Origin: Lentisphaerota bacterium
Lineage (GTDB): Bacteria; Verrucomicrobiota; Lentisphaeria; Victivallales; Victivallaceae
Length of the DNA stretch: 64,000 nt
Assembly: GCA_017134815.1 (NCBI GenBank)
Contig: CP071032.1
Coordinates: 2,290,001 to 2,354,000, forward strand
Direction: 5' to 3'
In this document: piece after piece, positions 9,301 to 17,691 of the stretch
How positions within the stretch are numbered: the first letter of the stretch is position 1
Layout: the number at the start of each line of letters is the position of its first letter
Made by a program: the position numbers and the translations under genes
Notes under the pieces: model-generated
Told to the model about the DNA's origin: nothing
Seen by the model: only the letters and a program-made list of their open reading frames with translations
Database searches by the model: none

Positions 9301-10125
9301 TTGAAAAGTTCCTGCGATTTTTCTGTTGAAAACCGCGGTTTTGCGCTTGGCAAACATATGACCATTGAATATTATGACTGCGATGCTGAGCTGCTGGCTG
9401 ATTCTGTGAGGATGGAAAATGTTTTTATTGAGGCAGCTAAAGCCAGCGGCGCAACCGTCCTGGGCACTAACTTTCATGCCTTTGAGCCTCAGGGCGTCAG
9501 TGGTTTTGTGGTAATTGCTGAATCACATTTTTCGGTACATGCCTGGCCTGAACATGATTACGCGGCTGTTGATATATTTACCTGCGGAGACAGTATTGAT
9601 TTTGAGAAAGCTGTAGACACTTTGCGGGAAGGAATGAAAGCCGGCAATGTGATTATCTCGGGTGTTATGAACCGTGGTATCATTTCCAACAACGGAATTG
9701 AGCGTATGGTTCCTGTATATGAAGACAGGACTCATATGTATGCGTTGTCATGGGAAAAACGTTTCAAAGACACGTCCGCCTGGGGGCTACTGGCTTCAGT
9801 TGACGTGTATAATTGTGATCCTGAACTGATAAGAAATGCTGACAGCATCAAGATGTTTGCCAGAGAGTTATGCGAAAAAATTGAAATGCAGCGCTATGGT
9901 GATTGTGAAGTTGTTCACTTTGGAGCGGATAAGAGAATAGCCGGCTTCAGTATGACTCAGCTGCTTGAAACTTCTTTGCTTTCCGGGCATTTTGCCAATG
10001 AGTCCAACACTGCTTATCTTGATATATTCAGCTGTAAATATTATGATCCGCGGGAAGTAGCGGAGTATGCGATTTCTTTTTTCAAAGGGGATCATTATCG
10101 CCTTCAGGTTGCGTTGCGCCGATAG
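9301..10125 (+). CDS. speD: Double-domain S-adenosylmethionine decarboxylase (SpeD-SpeD fusion)
   Basis: Decarboxylates S-adenosylmethionine to supply the aminopropyl donor for spermidine. Two SpeD domains are fused. Domain 1 (about 15-125) has the processing site Glu74-Ser75 (pyruvoyl Ser), His80 and Cys95, with Ser67 upstream. Domain 2 (about 160-270) repeats the spacing exactly: Thr224-Ser225, His230, Cys245 and Ser217. Bacterial SpeD is normally a single domain of about 120-140 residues. TTG 9301 is chosen because GAGG lies 10 bases upstream and the conserved 'LGKH' (16-19) precedes the first internal ATG. It directly precedes speE. Domain 2 may be a second active site or a divergent partner. 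Confidence 0.9.
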   Translation: MKSSCDFSVENRGFALGKHMTIEYYDCDAELLADSVRMENVFIEAAKASGATVLGTNFHAFEPQGVSGFVVIAESHFSVHAWPEHDYAAVDIFTCGDSIDFEKAVDTLREGMKAGNVIISGVMNRGIISNNGIERMVPVYEDRTHMYALSWEKRFKDTSAWGLLASVDVYNCDPELIRNADSIKMFARELCEKIEMQRYGDCEVVHFGADKRIAGFSMTQLLETSLLSGHFANESNTAYLDIFSCKYYDPREVAEYAISFFKGDHYRLQVALRR

Positions 10126-10161
10126 CCTTTAAAAATTTATTGTACTTCAAGAGGATAAATT

Positions 10162-11046
10162 ATGCATTCAGATTTTGGAATGGACGCTCAAACAACGTCT
10201 GGAGAGTGGCTGACAGAGGCACATGGCGGATTTGGTATTTCCATTGAATTGAAAGAGAAACTGGTCAGTGTAAAGAGTGAATACCAGAAGATAGAGCTTT
10301 ATGAGACCACCAATCTGGGTAAAATGCTGGTACTGGACGATATAATTCAGTTTACTGAATATGATGAATTCTGTTATCAGGAAATGATGGCGCATGTCCC
10401 GCTGTTTGCTCACCCTGAACCGGAGAATGTACTGGTGATCGGTGGTGGAGACGGTGGGGTGCTGCGTGAAATAGCAAAACACGACTGTGTAAAGCGTATT
10501 GATATATGTGAAATTGATCAGAAGGTAATTGATGTCTGCAGAGAACACGTGCCTTCGCTGGCGAAAGGTTATGACGATCCACGGGTCAATCTTTTTGTGG
10601 GTGATGGTAATGTCTATATTCAGGATAAACAGCATTTTTACGATGTTATAATTGTAGATTCAACTGATCCGATAGGTCCCGGTGAATCTCTGTTTAATGA
10701 AGATTTTTACCTCGGGATGCGCGGTGCTTTGCGTGAAAACGGCATAATTACCTCGCAGTCAGAGTCGATTTTTCTGCATCAGGACGTCGTCAAACGCCTG
10801 TTGCTGATTGCCAAAAAACTGTTTAAAAAGTATGGCTACGCAGCGATGTTTGTGCCGACTTATCCTGCCGGAAACATCGGTCTCTGTGCCGCGTCACTAG
10901 GTCCGGATATTGAAAGACCCGCACGTATTCCCTCGGTTGCAATGCAGCGGCAACTGCGCTATTATACCCCTGACGTTCACGAGGCAGCGTTCAAGCTGCC
11001 GCGTTTTGGGCTGGAAGTAGTTGAAGCAGTCAGATCGGAGGACTGA
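10162..11046 (+). CDS. speE: Spermidine synthase (polyamine aminopropyltransferase)
   Basis: Transfers the aminopropyl group from decarboxylated AdoMet to putrescine or a related amine. It has the Rossmann-like fold signature 'GGGDGG' (94-99), the acidic residue Glu117 that binds the nucleoside ribose, and the catalytic stretch 'DSTDPIGP' (166-173). 'YQEMMAHVPLFAHP' (72-85) is another family block. Length 294 is normal. It lies 36 bases after speD with AAGAGGA upstream, so both steps of the aminopropyl pathway are co-transcribed. No arginine or ornithine decarboxylase gene is seen in the window. Confidence 0.97.
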   Translation: MHSDFGMDAQTTSGEWLTEAHGGFGISIELKEKLVSVKSEYQKIELYETTNLGKMLVLDDIIQFTEYDEFCYQEMMAHVPLFAHPEPENVLVIGGGDGGVLREIAKHDCVKRIDICEIDQKVIDVCREHVPSLAKGYDDPRVNLFVGDGNVYIQDKQHFYDVIIVDSTDPIGPGESLFNEDFYLGMRGALRENGIITSQSESIFLHQDVVKRLLLIAKKLFKKYGYAAMFVPTYPAGNIGLCAASLGPDIERPARIPSVAMQRQLRYYTPDVHEAAFKLPRFGLEVVEAVRSED

Positions 11047-11049
11047 ATT

Positions 11050-11421
11050 ATGGATTTCAAGTTTGCTCACAACAATATCAATGTTTATGATCTGGATAAA
11101 AGTCTCAAATTTTATGAAGAGGCGCTCGGACTGAAAGAATCCCGTCGCAAAGAAGCTGCAGATGGCTCCTTTACCCTGGTATATCTAACTGATGGAAAAA
11201 CGCCACACCTGCTGGAGCTTACCTGGCTGCGTGATATGGACCGTCCATATAATCTGGGTGATAATGAGATTCATCTGGCTTTTGTCACGGATGACTTTGA
11301 AAGTGCTCACGCAAAGCATCAGCAAATGGACTGCATCTGTTTTGAAAATAAAGATATGGGCATTTATTTTATAAATGATCCAGATGGGTACTGGGTGGAG
11401 ATCCTTCCAGCTAAAAAATAA
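11050..11421 (+). CDS. gloA: Glyoxalase I-like VOC-family protein
   Basis: A 123-residue vicinal-oxygen-chelate protein. The four metal ligands of GloA align well: His7, Glu56, His75 and Glu117 (E. coli enzyme: His5, Glu56, His74, Glu122). The C-terminal 'NDPDGYWVEILP' is typical of lactoylglutathione lyase, which removes methylglyoxal. It begins 3 bases after speE ends and is probably translated from the same message. Other VOC activities cannot be excluded because the glutathione-binding residues were not checked. Confidence 0.8.
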   Translation: MDFKFAHNNINVYDLDKSLKFYEEALGLKESRRKEAADGSFTLVYLTDGKTPHLLELTWLRDMDRPYNLGDNEIHLAFVTDDFESAHAKHQQMDCICFENKDMGIYFINDPDGYWVEILPAKK

Positions 11422-11434
11422 TTTTACCAGATAT

Positions 11435-12340
11435 TTATATTTTTTTCTGCTCCGGTTCAGGCATATCAAGCTTCTGGGCCGGAGCATTAATTTTCTTGAA
11501 AAACTCGTCGAGGTTCCTCATCATTTCCGGGCAGGCGTGGATAGTGACCTTGTTTTCCTTGAAATCCAGTTTGACCCGTGATGGCATTGGCATATTATGT
11601 TTTTTCAGGAAAGCTTCAAAGTCTTTTTCGGATTTTATGTTGTTTCTGGAAAAATCAAGGAAGTAAACCTTTTTAAGTTCAGTGATTTCCGCATTAGCAC
11701 ATATGCCGTTTTTGTATTGAGGTTTACCTTTTCTGATTACTTGAATATTCCCGTTTGATTCATTTACCAGCACTGGGGCGGCAACAGGTTCTTCGCATTC
11801 AATTATTTCTTTTTCAGCAGCGTCGGTCTTGCTTTTTATAACACTGACAGAGCTTTTTTTACTGGCAATCGGAATGGCAGTCCGCAGCTCAGATGCAGCT
11901 TTTGGGTGCATCATTTTTCTTTTGACCGCTTCATAAGACTTTTCTGTGGTTTTGTAGTGGATGTATCGCCTGGGGAATGCTTCTCTGGCGATCTGCTTGC
12001 GGAATAACGGCATGGCTATGAGCCCGATGAAAACTCCCAGAATGATGGCAGCCGCAAATTTTAAAGTTGTCGGATAGTGCTTGAATTTGCTAGTGCTTAT
12101 TTTCGCGGAAGCGGGCTTATCAAGGATTTTTTTTCGTTGGGAACACTCCAGTTTCAATTCCGGTAACTTTTCTGAATTCAGGGCATCAGCAAGCTTGGCC
12201 CAGGTTTTTTTGAAGTCTTTAAATTCGTCTCGGCATTTTTTGCATTTTTCGAGATGCGCTTCGAATTTGGCAGTACGTTCCGGGTTCATTTCACCGGACA
12301 AGTAGTCTGTAAATGCTTTTTCACAATTGGCGCATTTCAT
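11435..12340 (-). CDS. Zinc-finger anti-sigma factor with a periplasmic domain
   Basis: The N-terminus has the zf-HC2 anti-sigma pattern: Cys3, Cys6, then His29-x3-Cys33-x2-Cys36 ('HLEKCKKC'). One membrane segment spans about residues 90-110. The outer part has Lys/Ser-rich linkers and a compact C-terminal region (about 215-290) with 'FDFKENKVTIHACPEMM'-type strand/helix alternation that faintly resembles secretin/STN short domains. It overlaps the sigma factor gene by 4 bases (ATGA), the usual sign of a sigma/anti-sigma pair. It should hold the sigma factor at the membrane until a cell-surface signal arrives. Confidence 0.85.
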   Translation of the reverse strand: MKCANCEKAFTDYLSGEMNPERTAKFEAHLEKCKKCRDEFKDFKKTWAKLADALNSEKLPELKLECSQRKKILDKPASAKISTSKFKHYPTTLKFAAAIILGVFIGLIAMPLFRKQIAREAFPRRYIHYKTTEKSYEAVKRKMMHPKAASELRTAIPIASKKSSVSVIKSKTDAAEKEIIECEEPVAAPVLVNESNGNIQVIRKGKPQYKNGICANAEITELKKVYFLDFSRNNIKSEKDFEAFLKKHNMPMPSRVKLDFKENKVTIHACPEMMRNLDEFFKKINAPAQKLDMPEPEQKKI

Positions 12341-12840
12341 TTTGCGTACTCCTCATTGAACTTCCGCTTCAACTGTTTCATGGCCTTATGCAGAATAAAG
12401 CCAACGTTGCTGACGCTGATATGCATCACATCTGAAATTTCCCGATACGATTTGTTATGTTCTATTTTTAGAGCTATGACTTCTCTTTCACGTGGAGTCA
12501 GTTGTGCAAAACACCGCCTGAGCAGCAGCTGAGTTTCATCATGCTTTAATCCCGCATCCGGGGCACTGGCTGGAAGAGCAGTAGCTGCAGGGAAGCTGTT
12601 CAGTACGGTTTCACGGCGCCGGAAATTTTTGCGCAGCATATTGACACACTTGTTATGAACTGTCCGGTAGAGCCAGGCTTTGGCATGAATTACTTTGCCC
12701 GGTCTTTGGATTGAAAGCTGGATAAATGCTTCCTGGACAGCGTCTTTAGCCGAAGCCTCATTCTGCAGGAAACGCCAGGCGTAGCGCAGAAGCGGAGCCT
12801 CAAGCTCTGCCAGTAATAACGTCAGTTTATCCCTTTGCAA
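12337..12840 (-). CDS. ECF-type RNA polymerase sigma factor
   Basis: A 167-residue extracytoplasmic-function sigma factor. Region 2 covers about residues 8-70 ('LLRYAWRFLQNEASAKDAVQEAF', then the aromatic 'AWLYRTVHNKCVNMLR'). Region 4 covers about 105-160, with the helix-turn-helix 'LTPREREVIALKIEHNKSYREI' class pattern. The start is a TTG at 12840 with AGGAAAG just upstream; no ATG fits. It is coupled to the anti-sigma gene downstream. Target promoters cannot be predicted from here. Confidence 0.9.
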   Translation of the reverse strand: MQRDKLTLLLAELEAPLLRYAWRFLQNEASAKDAVQEAFIQLSIQRPGKVIHAKAWLYRTVHNKCVNMLRKNFRRRETVLNSFPAATALPASAPDAGLKHDETQLLLRRCFAQLTPREREVIALKIEHNKSYREISDVMHISVSNVGFILHKAMKQLKRKFNEEYAK

Positions 12841-13048
12841 TGCTCTTTCCTGATTTGTGTCAAATGTAACGTTTTTCTTTTTTCAACCGTCTCAGATAGC
12901 TATGACATCGTCGGAAATCAATTATTAGGAAAATTTCTAAAATTTTTTCCTTTTTTATATTAAGTCCAATTTTAACTGATTTCAAGTTAAAGCGAGAGTG
13001 TTTGCCATCGCGTGAAATATGTTTTTAGGTAACGGTAATATTAAATAT

Positions 13049-13060
13049 ACTAATATTAGT
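13049..13060. repeat. Small palindrome upstream of the hydrolase promoter
   Basis: ACTAATATTAGT is a perfect 12-base palindrome, followed within 5 bases by another half-site (ATATTAGT). It lies about 40 bases upstream of the -35 box at 13097 and could be a regulator site; in an AT-rich gap it may also be chance. Confidence 0.3.
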
Positions 13061-13096
13061 TGTATATTAGTATTTTGTTGATAAATTATTAATGTT

Positions 13097-13124
13097 TTGA
13101 CATTTCTGAATTAGGATGTATAAT
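13097..13124 (+). promoter_or_regulatory. Strong sigma-70 promoter, probably leaderless transcript
   Basis: TTGACA (13097-13102), a 16-base spacer and TATAAT (13119-13124) match both consensus hexamers exactly. The hydrolase ATG is at 13135, only 10 bases beyond the -10 box, so transcription would start about 4 bases before the ATG. No ribosome binding site fits in between. Confidence 0.7.
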
Positions 13125-13134
13125 CAATCTCATT

Positions 13135-14088
13135 ATGGCTAAGTTTAATAAATATATTAGATGTTGTTCTACTCTAGGTATTTCAGCTGTGGCAGTCATG
13201 TGGCTGATGAGCGGCTGTCGCGGGGTAGATACATTTATATTTCAGCCTCCTGACCGTACTGAGGAGACACTCAATTCTACCAGTTTTACCCGTATTAAAG
13301 TAGCAGATGACCGTACTATTGCGGCTTTGATCACTCCTAACAAGAATTCAAAATATGTATTGCTATACAGTCACGGTAATGGCGAAGATTTATTTGATTT
13401 CCAGAAAAAACTGCTCCCTGAGTATAAAGAACACGGTTACTCTATTGTTGCCTACGATTACGAAGGCTATGGCAAAAGTGATGGCAGCCCGGCAGAGGAG
13501 AACTGCTATCGGGATATTGTGGCTGTTTATAAATACCTTATCACTGACTTAAATTATAATCCTGAAAATATAATAGTTTTCGGGCGTTCAGTCGGCAGCG
13601 GCCCGTCTACTTATCTGGCCGAAAAATACCCGGTGGGCGCTTTGATTCTTGAAAGTGCTTTTATGAGTACTTTTCAGGTAGTCACTTCATTGCCGGTGCC
13701 GGGAAACCGTTTTCCGAATATTGACCGCATAAAGAAGGTTACAGCACCCCTGCTGGTGATTCATGGGACAGATGACTGGCTGATCAGGTTTCACCATGGA
13801 CGTTCGCTTTATGCTGCTGCAAAATGCCGCAAAAAGTTTGTCTCGATTGAGAACGGCGGGCATAATGACCTGATACAGGTGGGCGGCAAATACTACTGGA
13901 GCCAGATTGCTCAGTTTGTTCAAAGCCTTGATGCCACAGAAGCTCAGAAAATGGCTGCAAAAAGACTGGCAATGAAAGAACTTTCCGAACAGAAAGTCCA
14001 GACAGCCGATGCTTCACCAGCTGCAGATGCGGTTACTGTACCGGGACAGCTGCAAGTCAGCTCTCAGGGCGTTCTTCATAACCAATAA
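13135..14088 (+). CDS. Alpha/beta-hydrolase lipoprotein
   Basis: An exported serine hydrolase of the ABHD13/17-like type. The N-terminus has a signal segment ending in a lipobox-like 'MSGC' (Cys28). The catalytic triad can be read as Ser152 in 'GRSVGSG', Asp214 in 'GTDDW' and His243 in 'GGHND'. The oxyanion block 'YSHGNGED' is near 78-85. About 55 residues after the triad form an Ala/Gln/Ser-rich tail. ATG 13135 is preferred although no ribosome site precedes it, because the strong promoter ends 10 bases before and later starts would remove the signal. Its 3' end overlaps the convergent radical SAM gene by 32 bases. The substrate is unknown. Confidence 0.85.
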   Translation: MAKFNKYIRCCSTLGISAVAVMWLMSGCRGVDTFIFQPPDRTEETLNSTSFTRIKVADDRTIAALITPNKNSKYVLLYSHGNGEDLFDFQKKLLPEYKEHGYSIVAYDYEGYGKSDGSPAEENCYRDIVAVYKYLITDLNYNPENIIVFGRSVGSGPSTYLAEKYPVGALILESAFMSTFQVVTSLPVPGNRFPNIDRIKKVTAPLLVIHGTDDWLIRFHHGRSLYAAAKCRKKFVSIENGGHNDLIQVGGKYYWSQIAQFVQSLDATEAQKMAAKRLAMKELSEQKVQTADASPAADAVTVPGQLQVSSQGVLHNQ

Positions 14089-15100
14089 GGTGTTTATCGG
14101 TAACCGAAGGGTATTTACCGTTAACCTCATAATCCGGCTGCAGAGCCACCTTGCCGCCGCCTTCGGGCAGATCTATGGCAAAGGTCGGCACGGCCAGAGA
14201 TGAAAGCCGGGGCCGGAATTCCCGCAAAATTTCCAGTCCCTTGTCAATTCCGGTCGAAAAATGCCTGACTCCTCTCACCGGATCAATATGGAAGAGATAA
14301 TGAGGTTTAATGCGGCTGGCAATCAGTTTTCTGAATAATTTCTCAAGGACTGCGGCGTTATCATTCACGCCGGCCATAAGGACGGTCTGATTGAGAACCG
14401 GCACTCCCTTGTGAATTACCCTCATACAGGCCTTGACAGCTTCAGGAGTGACTTCATTGGGATGGTTGAAGTGAGTCATCAGCCAGAGGGATGGAAAGGC
14501 GGCAAGTATTTCCGCTTTTTCCGCAGTCAGGAGCTGAGGAAACGTAACCGGGACGCGGCTGCCGACCCGAATTACTTCAATTGATGGGATCCCGGATATC
14601 TTTTCAAGCAGATTTTTCAGTTTTCTGGCGGACAGCATCAGCGGGTCGCCGCCGGAGACCAGCACTTCGCGGACGGCTGGGTTCTTACGCAGATACGCGC
14701 AAACAGCTTCCAGTTCATCCTGAGTGATATCTTTAAGCTCGGTACCATTGGCCCAGGTTCTCTTGCGGAAACAGAATCTGCAGCGGGTAGCGCATTTGCC
14801 GGTGGCAAGCAGGACGACCCGGTCAACATAGCGGTGAATCAGTTTTGGCGCAGCCATTTGCTCTTCTTCCGCAAGCGGATCAAAGTCAGAAACCTGATCT
14901 TCAAGTTCCTGTCTGTCAGGCATGCATTGCCGCCAGACAGGGTCCTGCCGCAGGTTTTCCTGATTCCTGATGAGGCTCAGGTAGTAGCTGCTGATCATGA
15001 CCGGATAGTGTTTTTCAACCTCTTCCAAATCGGAAGGCGGCGCGATTCCGAGGAAACGCGCCGCTTCAGAAACTGAGTTTGCAAATTCTGACTTGCTCAT
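14057..15100 (-). CDS. KamA/EpmB-family radical SAM lysine aminomutase
   Basis: A radical SAM enzyme with the cluster motif Cys103-x3-Cys107-x2-Cys110 ('KCATRCRFCFRKR'). The pyridoxal phosphate Lys of the lysine 2,3-aminomutase family is near residue 317 in 'LPEGGGKVALQP'. At 347 residues it is closer to EpmB (EF-P lysine modification) than to the longer catabolic KamA. No efp or epmA gene is in view, so either role is possible. It overlaps pgi by 4 bases, which suggests coupled translation. The reading frame is intact. Confidence 0.88.
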   Translation of the reverse strand: MSKSEFANSVSEAARFLGIAPPSDLEEVEKHYPVMISSYYLSLIRNQENLRQDPVWRQCMPDRQELEDQVSDFDPLAEEEQMAAPKLIHRYVDRVVLLATGKCATRCRFCFRKRTWANGTELKDITQDELEAVCAYLRKNPAVREVLVSGGDPLMLSARKLKNLLEKISGIPSIEVIRVGSRVPVTFPQLLTAEKAEILAAFPSLWLMTHFNHPNEVTPEAVKACMRVIHKGVPVLNQTVLMAGVNDNAAVLEKLFRKLIASRIKPHYLFHIDPVRGVRHFSTGIDKGLEILREFRPRLSSLAVPTFAIDLPEGGGKVALQPDYEVNGKYPSVTDKHLIGYEERPES

Positions 15101-16674
15101 TTTATGGTGTAAACCCAGCCCTTTTCAGCATCATATTCTCTTGAAACTATTTCATCCGGGCAATTGATAGCCGCTTTGTCCAGCAGGCCGCCAATCTCAA
15201 TTTCATCATCAGCCATGCCGATTTCAGCGGACAGTGCAGCAGCAGTTCCGCTAAACCCGTCCATTTCAATGACTTTGTCAAGCATTTTTTCACGCAGCTC
15301 AAGAATGCTTCTGGCCGCAAGCTTGTAGGCCTGGACGCCCGGTTGGTGGAAGGCATTTATATTGATGAATTCCGCATAAACGGCGACCGCGCGTTCATAG
15401 AGGGCAATAATCATTCCGAGGCTGTATTCACAGATTTCATCTATCCGAATATCTATGACTTGCCGGCCTTTGCTGCGTAAGGCTGCTGATAGACCTTCTT
15501 TGAAGCCGTGCAGATATGTACCCATGCTGGTGCTGTCATCGATCGGTAGAATAACGTCGTCTTTGAGAACTTCTATGAAAGTGATAAAGAAGTCATCGCG
15601 CCCGTCATTGAGCTGCTGAATGAAAGCGTGGGCGTCGGTGCCGCCTTTGTTGCCAAAAACGTTCAGCCCCTGATGGACAACATTGCCGTCCAGATCCAGT
15701 TCCTTGCCCAGACTTTCCATAACCAGCTGCTGGAAATACCGGGAAAGCAGCACCAGACGGTCAGCGTAAGGAACAATTACCATATTGCGGTCGCCTTTGC
15801 CGCTGCCGGCAATATACCACATTGCCGCCAGCATATATGCTGGGTTTCGCACAGCGTTACTGCAGCGGGTCCATTGATCCATGTGACAGGCGCCTTCAAG
15901 GAATGCCGCGAAGTCAATGCCGGCCAGAGCCGCGGGCAGGTGACCCACAATGCTGGTTTCACTGGTGCGTCCACCGATGGATTCTGCCATTTCGAAAACC
16001 TGAAGCCATTGCTTTTCCTCAGCATGTTTCCACAGCTGGCTGTCTTTCATGGTAATTGCCACGGCATGACTGCTGAAGTCCAGATCAGTTTCGGCGTAAA
16101 GACTTTCAAAGGCAATCATATTGTTGCGGGTTTCCTGAGTGCCGCCGGATTTTGAGATCGTCACTACCAGCGTAGTGGCCGGGTCAATAACTTCTGCGAC
16201 ATCAGCAAAACCAGCCGGGTCAGTATTGTCAAGGAAGTATATTTTTGGATTATCAGAGCGTAACTGCTCGGTCAGTTCATTCCAGAACGGGCCGTTAATG
16301 GCAAACTGCATCAATTGCGGGCCCAGAGCAGAACCCCCAATGCCGTTAATTACAACCGATTCAAATTTGCCGCCGGCGCCCTCGACCCGGGAAGAGCGCA
16401 CTGCTTCTGCAAAATCTTCAACGGCTGTGAAAAGTTCACTTTTCGGGTATTCAATGCGGTCGGAAAAGTGAGTTACCTTCCTGTTTTCGTCAGGGTTCTT
16501 GACCGCTCCTGCTTCAAGTTCAGTCATTTGCTTAGCGGCACGTTCAAACCTTGGAGCCATCTTCTCTAAGTCTGAGTCTTCGAACTTCATGCCGGCAAAG
16601 GATATTGAAAAACCGGTTTCACCGTCTACTAAAGTGTATTTGTGATTGCGTTCGATCCATCTCTTATTCTGCAT
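15097..16674 (-). CDS. pgi: Glucose-6-phosphate isomerase
   Basis: Interconverts glucose 6-phosphate and fructose 6-phosphate. Family blocks are clear: 'GIGGSALGPQ' near residues 110-119, the phosphate-binding 'TISKSGGTQETRNN' near 172-185, and 'NVFGNKGGTDAHAFIQQL' near 344-361. The length of 525 is in the family range. It is the first gene of a two-gene unit with the aminomutase. The upstream gap of about 200 bases has no marked regulatory element. Confidence 0.95.
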   Translation of the reverse strand: MQNKRWIERNHKYTLVDGETGFSISFAGMKFEDSDLEKMAPRFERAAKQMTELEAGAVKNPDENRKVTHFSDRIEYPKSELFTAVEDFAEAVRSSRVEGAGGKFESVVINGIGGSALGPQLMQFAINGPFWNELTEQLRSDNPKIYFLDNTDPAGFADVAEVIDPATTLVVTISKSGGTQETRNNMIAFESLYAETDLDFSSHAVAITMKDSQLWKHAEEKQWLQVFEMAESIGGRTSETSIVGHLPAALAGIDFAAFLEGACHMDQWTRCSNAVRNPAYMLAAMWYIAGSGKGDRNMVIVPYADRLVLLSRYFQQLVMESLGKELDLDGNVVHQGLNVFGNKGGTDAHAFIQQLNDGRDDFFITFIEVLKDDVILPIDDSTSMGTYLHGFKEGLSAALRSKGRQVIDIRIDEICEYSLGMIIALYERAVAVYAEFININAFHQPGVQAYKLAARSILELREKMLDKVIEMDGFSGTAAALSAEIGMADDEIEIGGLLDKAAINCPDEIVSREYDAEKGWVYTIK

Positions 16675-16884
16675 GCTTCATTACTCCTAATGGTTGATGA
16701 AGTTTAAAGTACTGGTCATTAAAAAATATATGAAATACAGTCTGGGAATATAGTATCAACCTGCTGCTGATTCCAGTTCAGAGGTTCTATTTTTTGTATA
16801 GCCTTTTAATACGCATAACCACGGAATTTAAATCCGATTGTAAGAACAGTACAGAATCGGCTTCAAAGTATAAAGCGACTCCGT

Positions 16885-17679
16885 TTATTTATATGCAGCA
16901 GTCAGAAGCAGCATGCCGGTCAGCAACAGGATTATTTCAGCTGTTTCACCAGCAAAATTTGTGATATTGGGGTTAGTACCCTGAACCTGGCGATCAATAA
17001 ATTTTTCCAGAAAAATCGCCAGTACAAAAGTAATTCCATAACCGATAAGGCTGGTAAAGGGGGCTTTTATCAGTACGAAAAGCACCAGAAAAGCTGCCAG
17101 TATCCACACAAAAAAGCGCTGCTGCTGTTGAACTTTTATCATCGGCTCGCCGCTTGCCAGATCCGGCATTGCAGCCAGATGTCCACGTATTGTCATGCTT
17201 AAAACAAAAATGGCTATTGCCCAGTAAACATATCCGTAATACGCCATCAGAAAAAAGCACAGCAGTTTCAAAAGCACGACCAGTATTATGGTTACCGGAA
17301 CAAACGGTCCTTTCACTTTTCTGACGCTGTCCGGCAAATGAAGCAGGCTCTGGTCCATGGGAACTTTTTCGCAGGCGAATTCTACCATGGCACTCATTCC
17401 AGCCAGGCCTCTGCCGCCATCCTTGAGAATTGTCAGCAGGGTAAAACAGAATGAAAACAGGATGGATCCTGATACCACTCCAAAAATACCTACTGTCAGA
17501 TTACCAAAAAGCCAGTATATTAAACCAAGCACCAGTCCGATAACCGGAAACCAGAGTTGACTTACAATTATTCTTGGATATTCGGAAATTTCATCAGAAT
17601 TAAAGCGTTGTTTAATTGGAAAAGCAAAAAGCAGATTCCAGATTTCGATGATGTCCGCCAGAATTGATTTAAAAAACAT
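16885..17679 (-). CDS. CobS-like integral membrane protein in the ornithine-lipid operon
   Basis: A 264-residue polytopic membrane protein with six or more hydrophobic segments. The layout resembles cobalamin synthase CobS: 'SQLWFPVIGLVLGLIYWLF' matches the CobS N-terminal segment and 'NFAGETAEIILLLTG' matches its C-terminal block. The CobS acidic active motif (DGLADxxDG) is replaced by 'KDGGRGLAGMSAMV', so B12 synthesis is unlikely. It starts 12 bases after olsA with GAGG upstream, in an apparent operon with olsB and olsA. A transferase acting on lipid head groups is a possibility, but only an inference. Confidence 0.5.
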   Translation of the reverse strand: MFFKSILADIIEIWNLLFAFPIKQRFNSDEISEYPRIIVSQLWFPVIGLVLGLIYWLFGNLTVGIFGVVSGSILFSFCFTLLTILKDGGRGLAGMSAMVEFACEKVPMDQSLLHLPDSVRKVKGPFVPVTIILVVLLKLLCFFLMAYYGYVYWAIAIFVLSMTIRGHLAAMPDLASGEPMIKVQQQQRFFVWILAAFLVLFVLIKAPFTSLIGYGITFVLAIFLEKFIDRQVQGTNPNITNFAGETAEIILLLTGMLLLTAAYK

Positions 17680-17691
17680 ATTAACCTCGTT

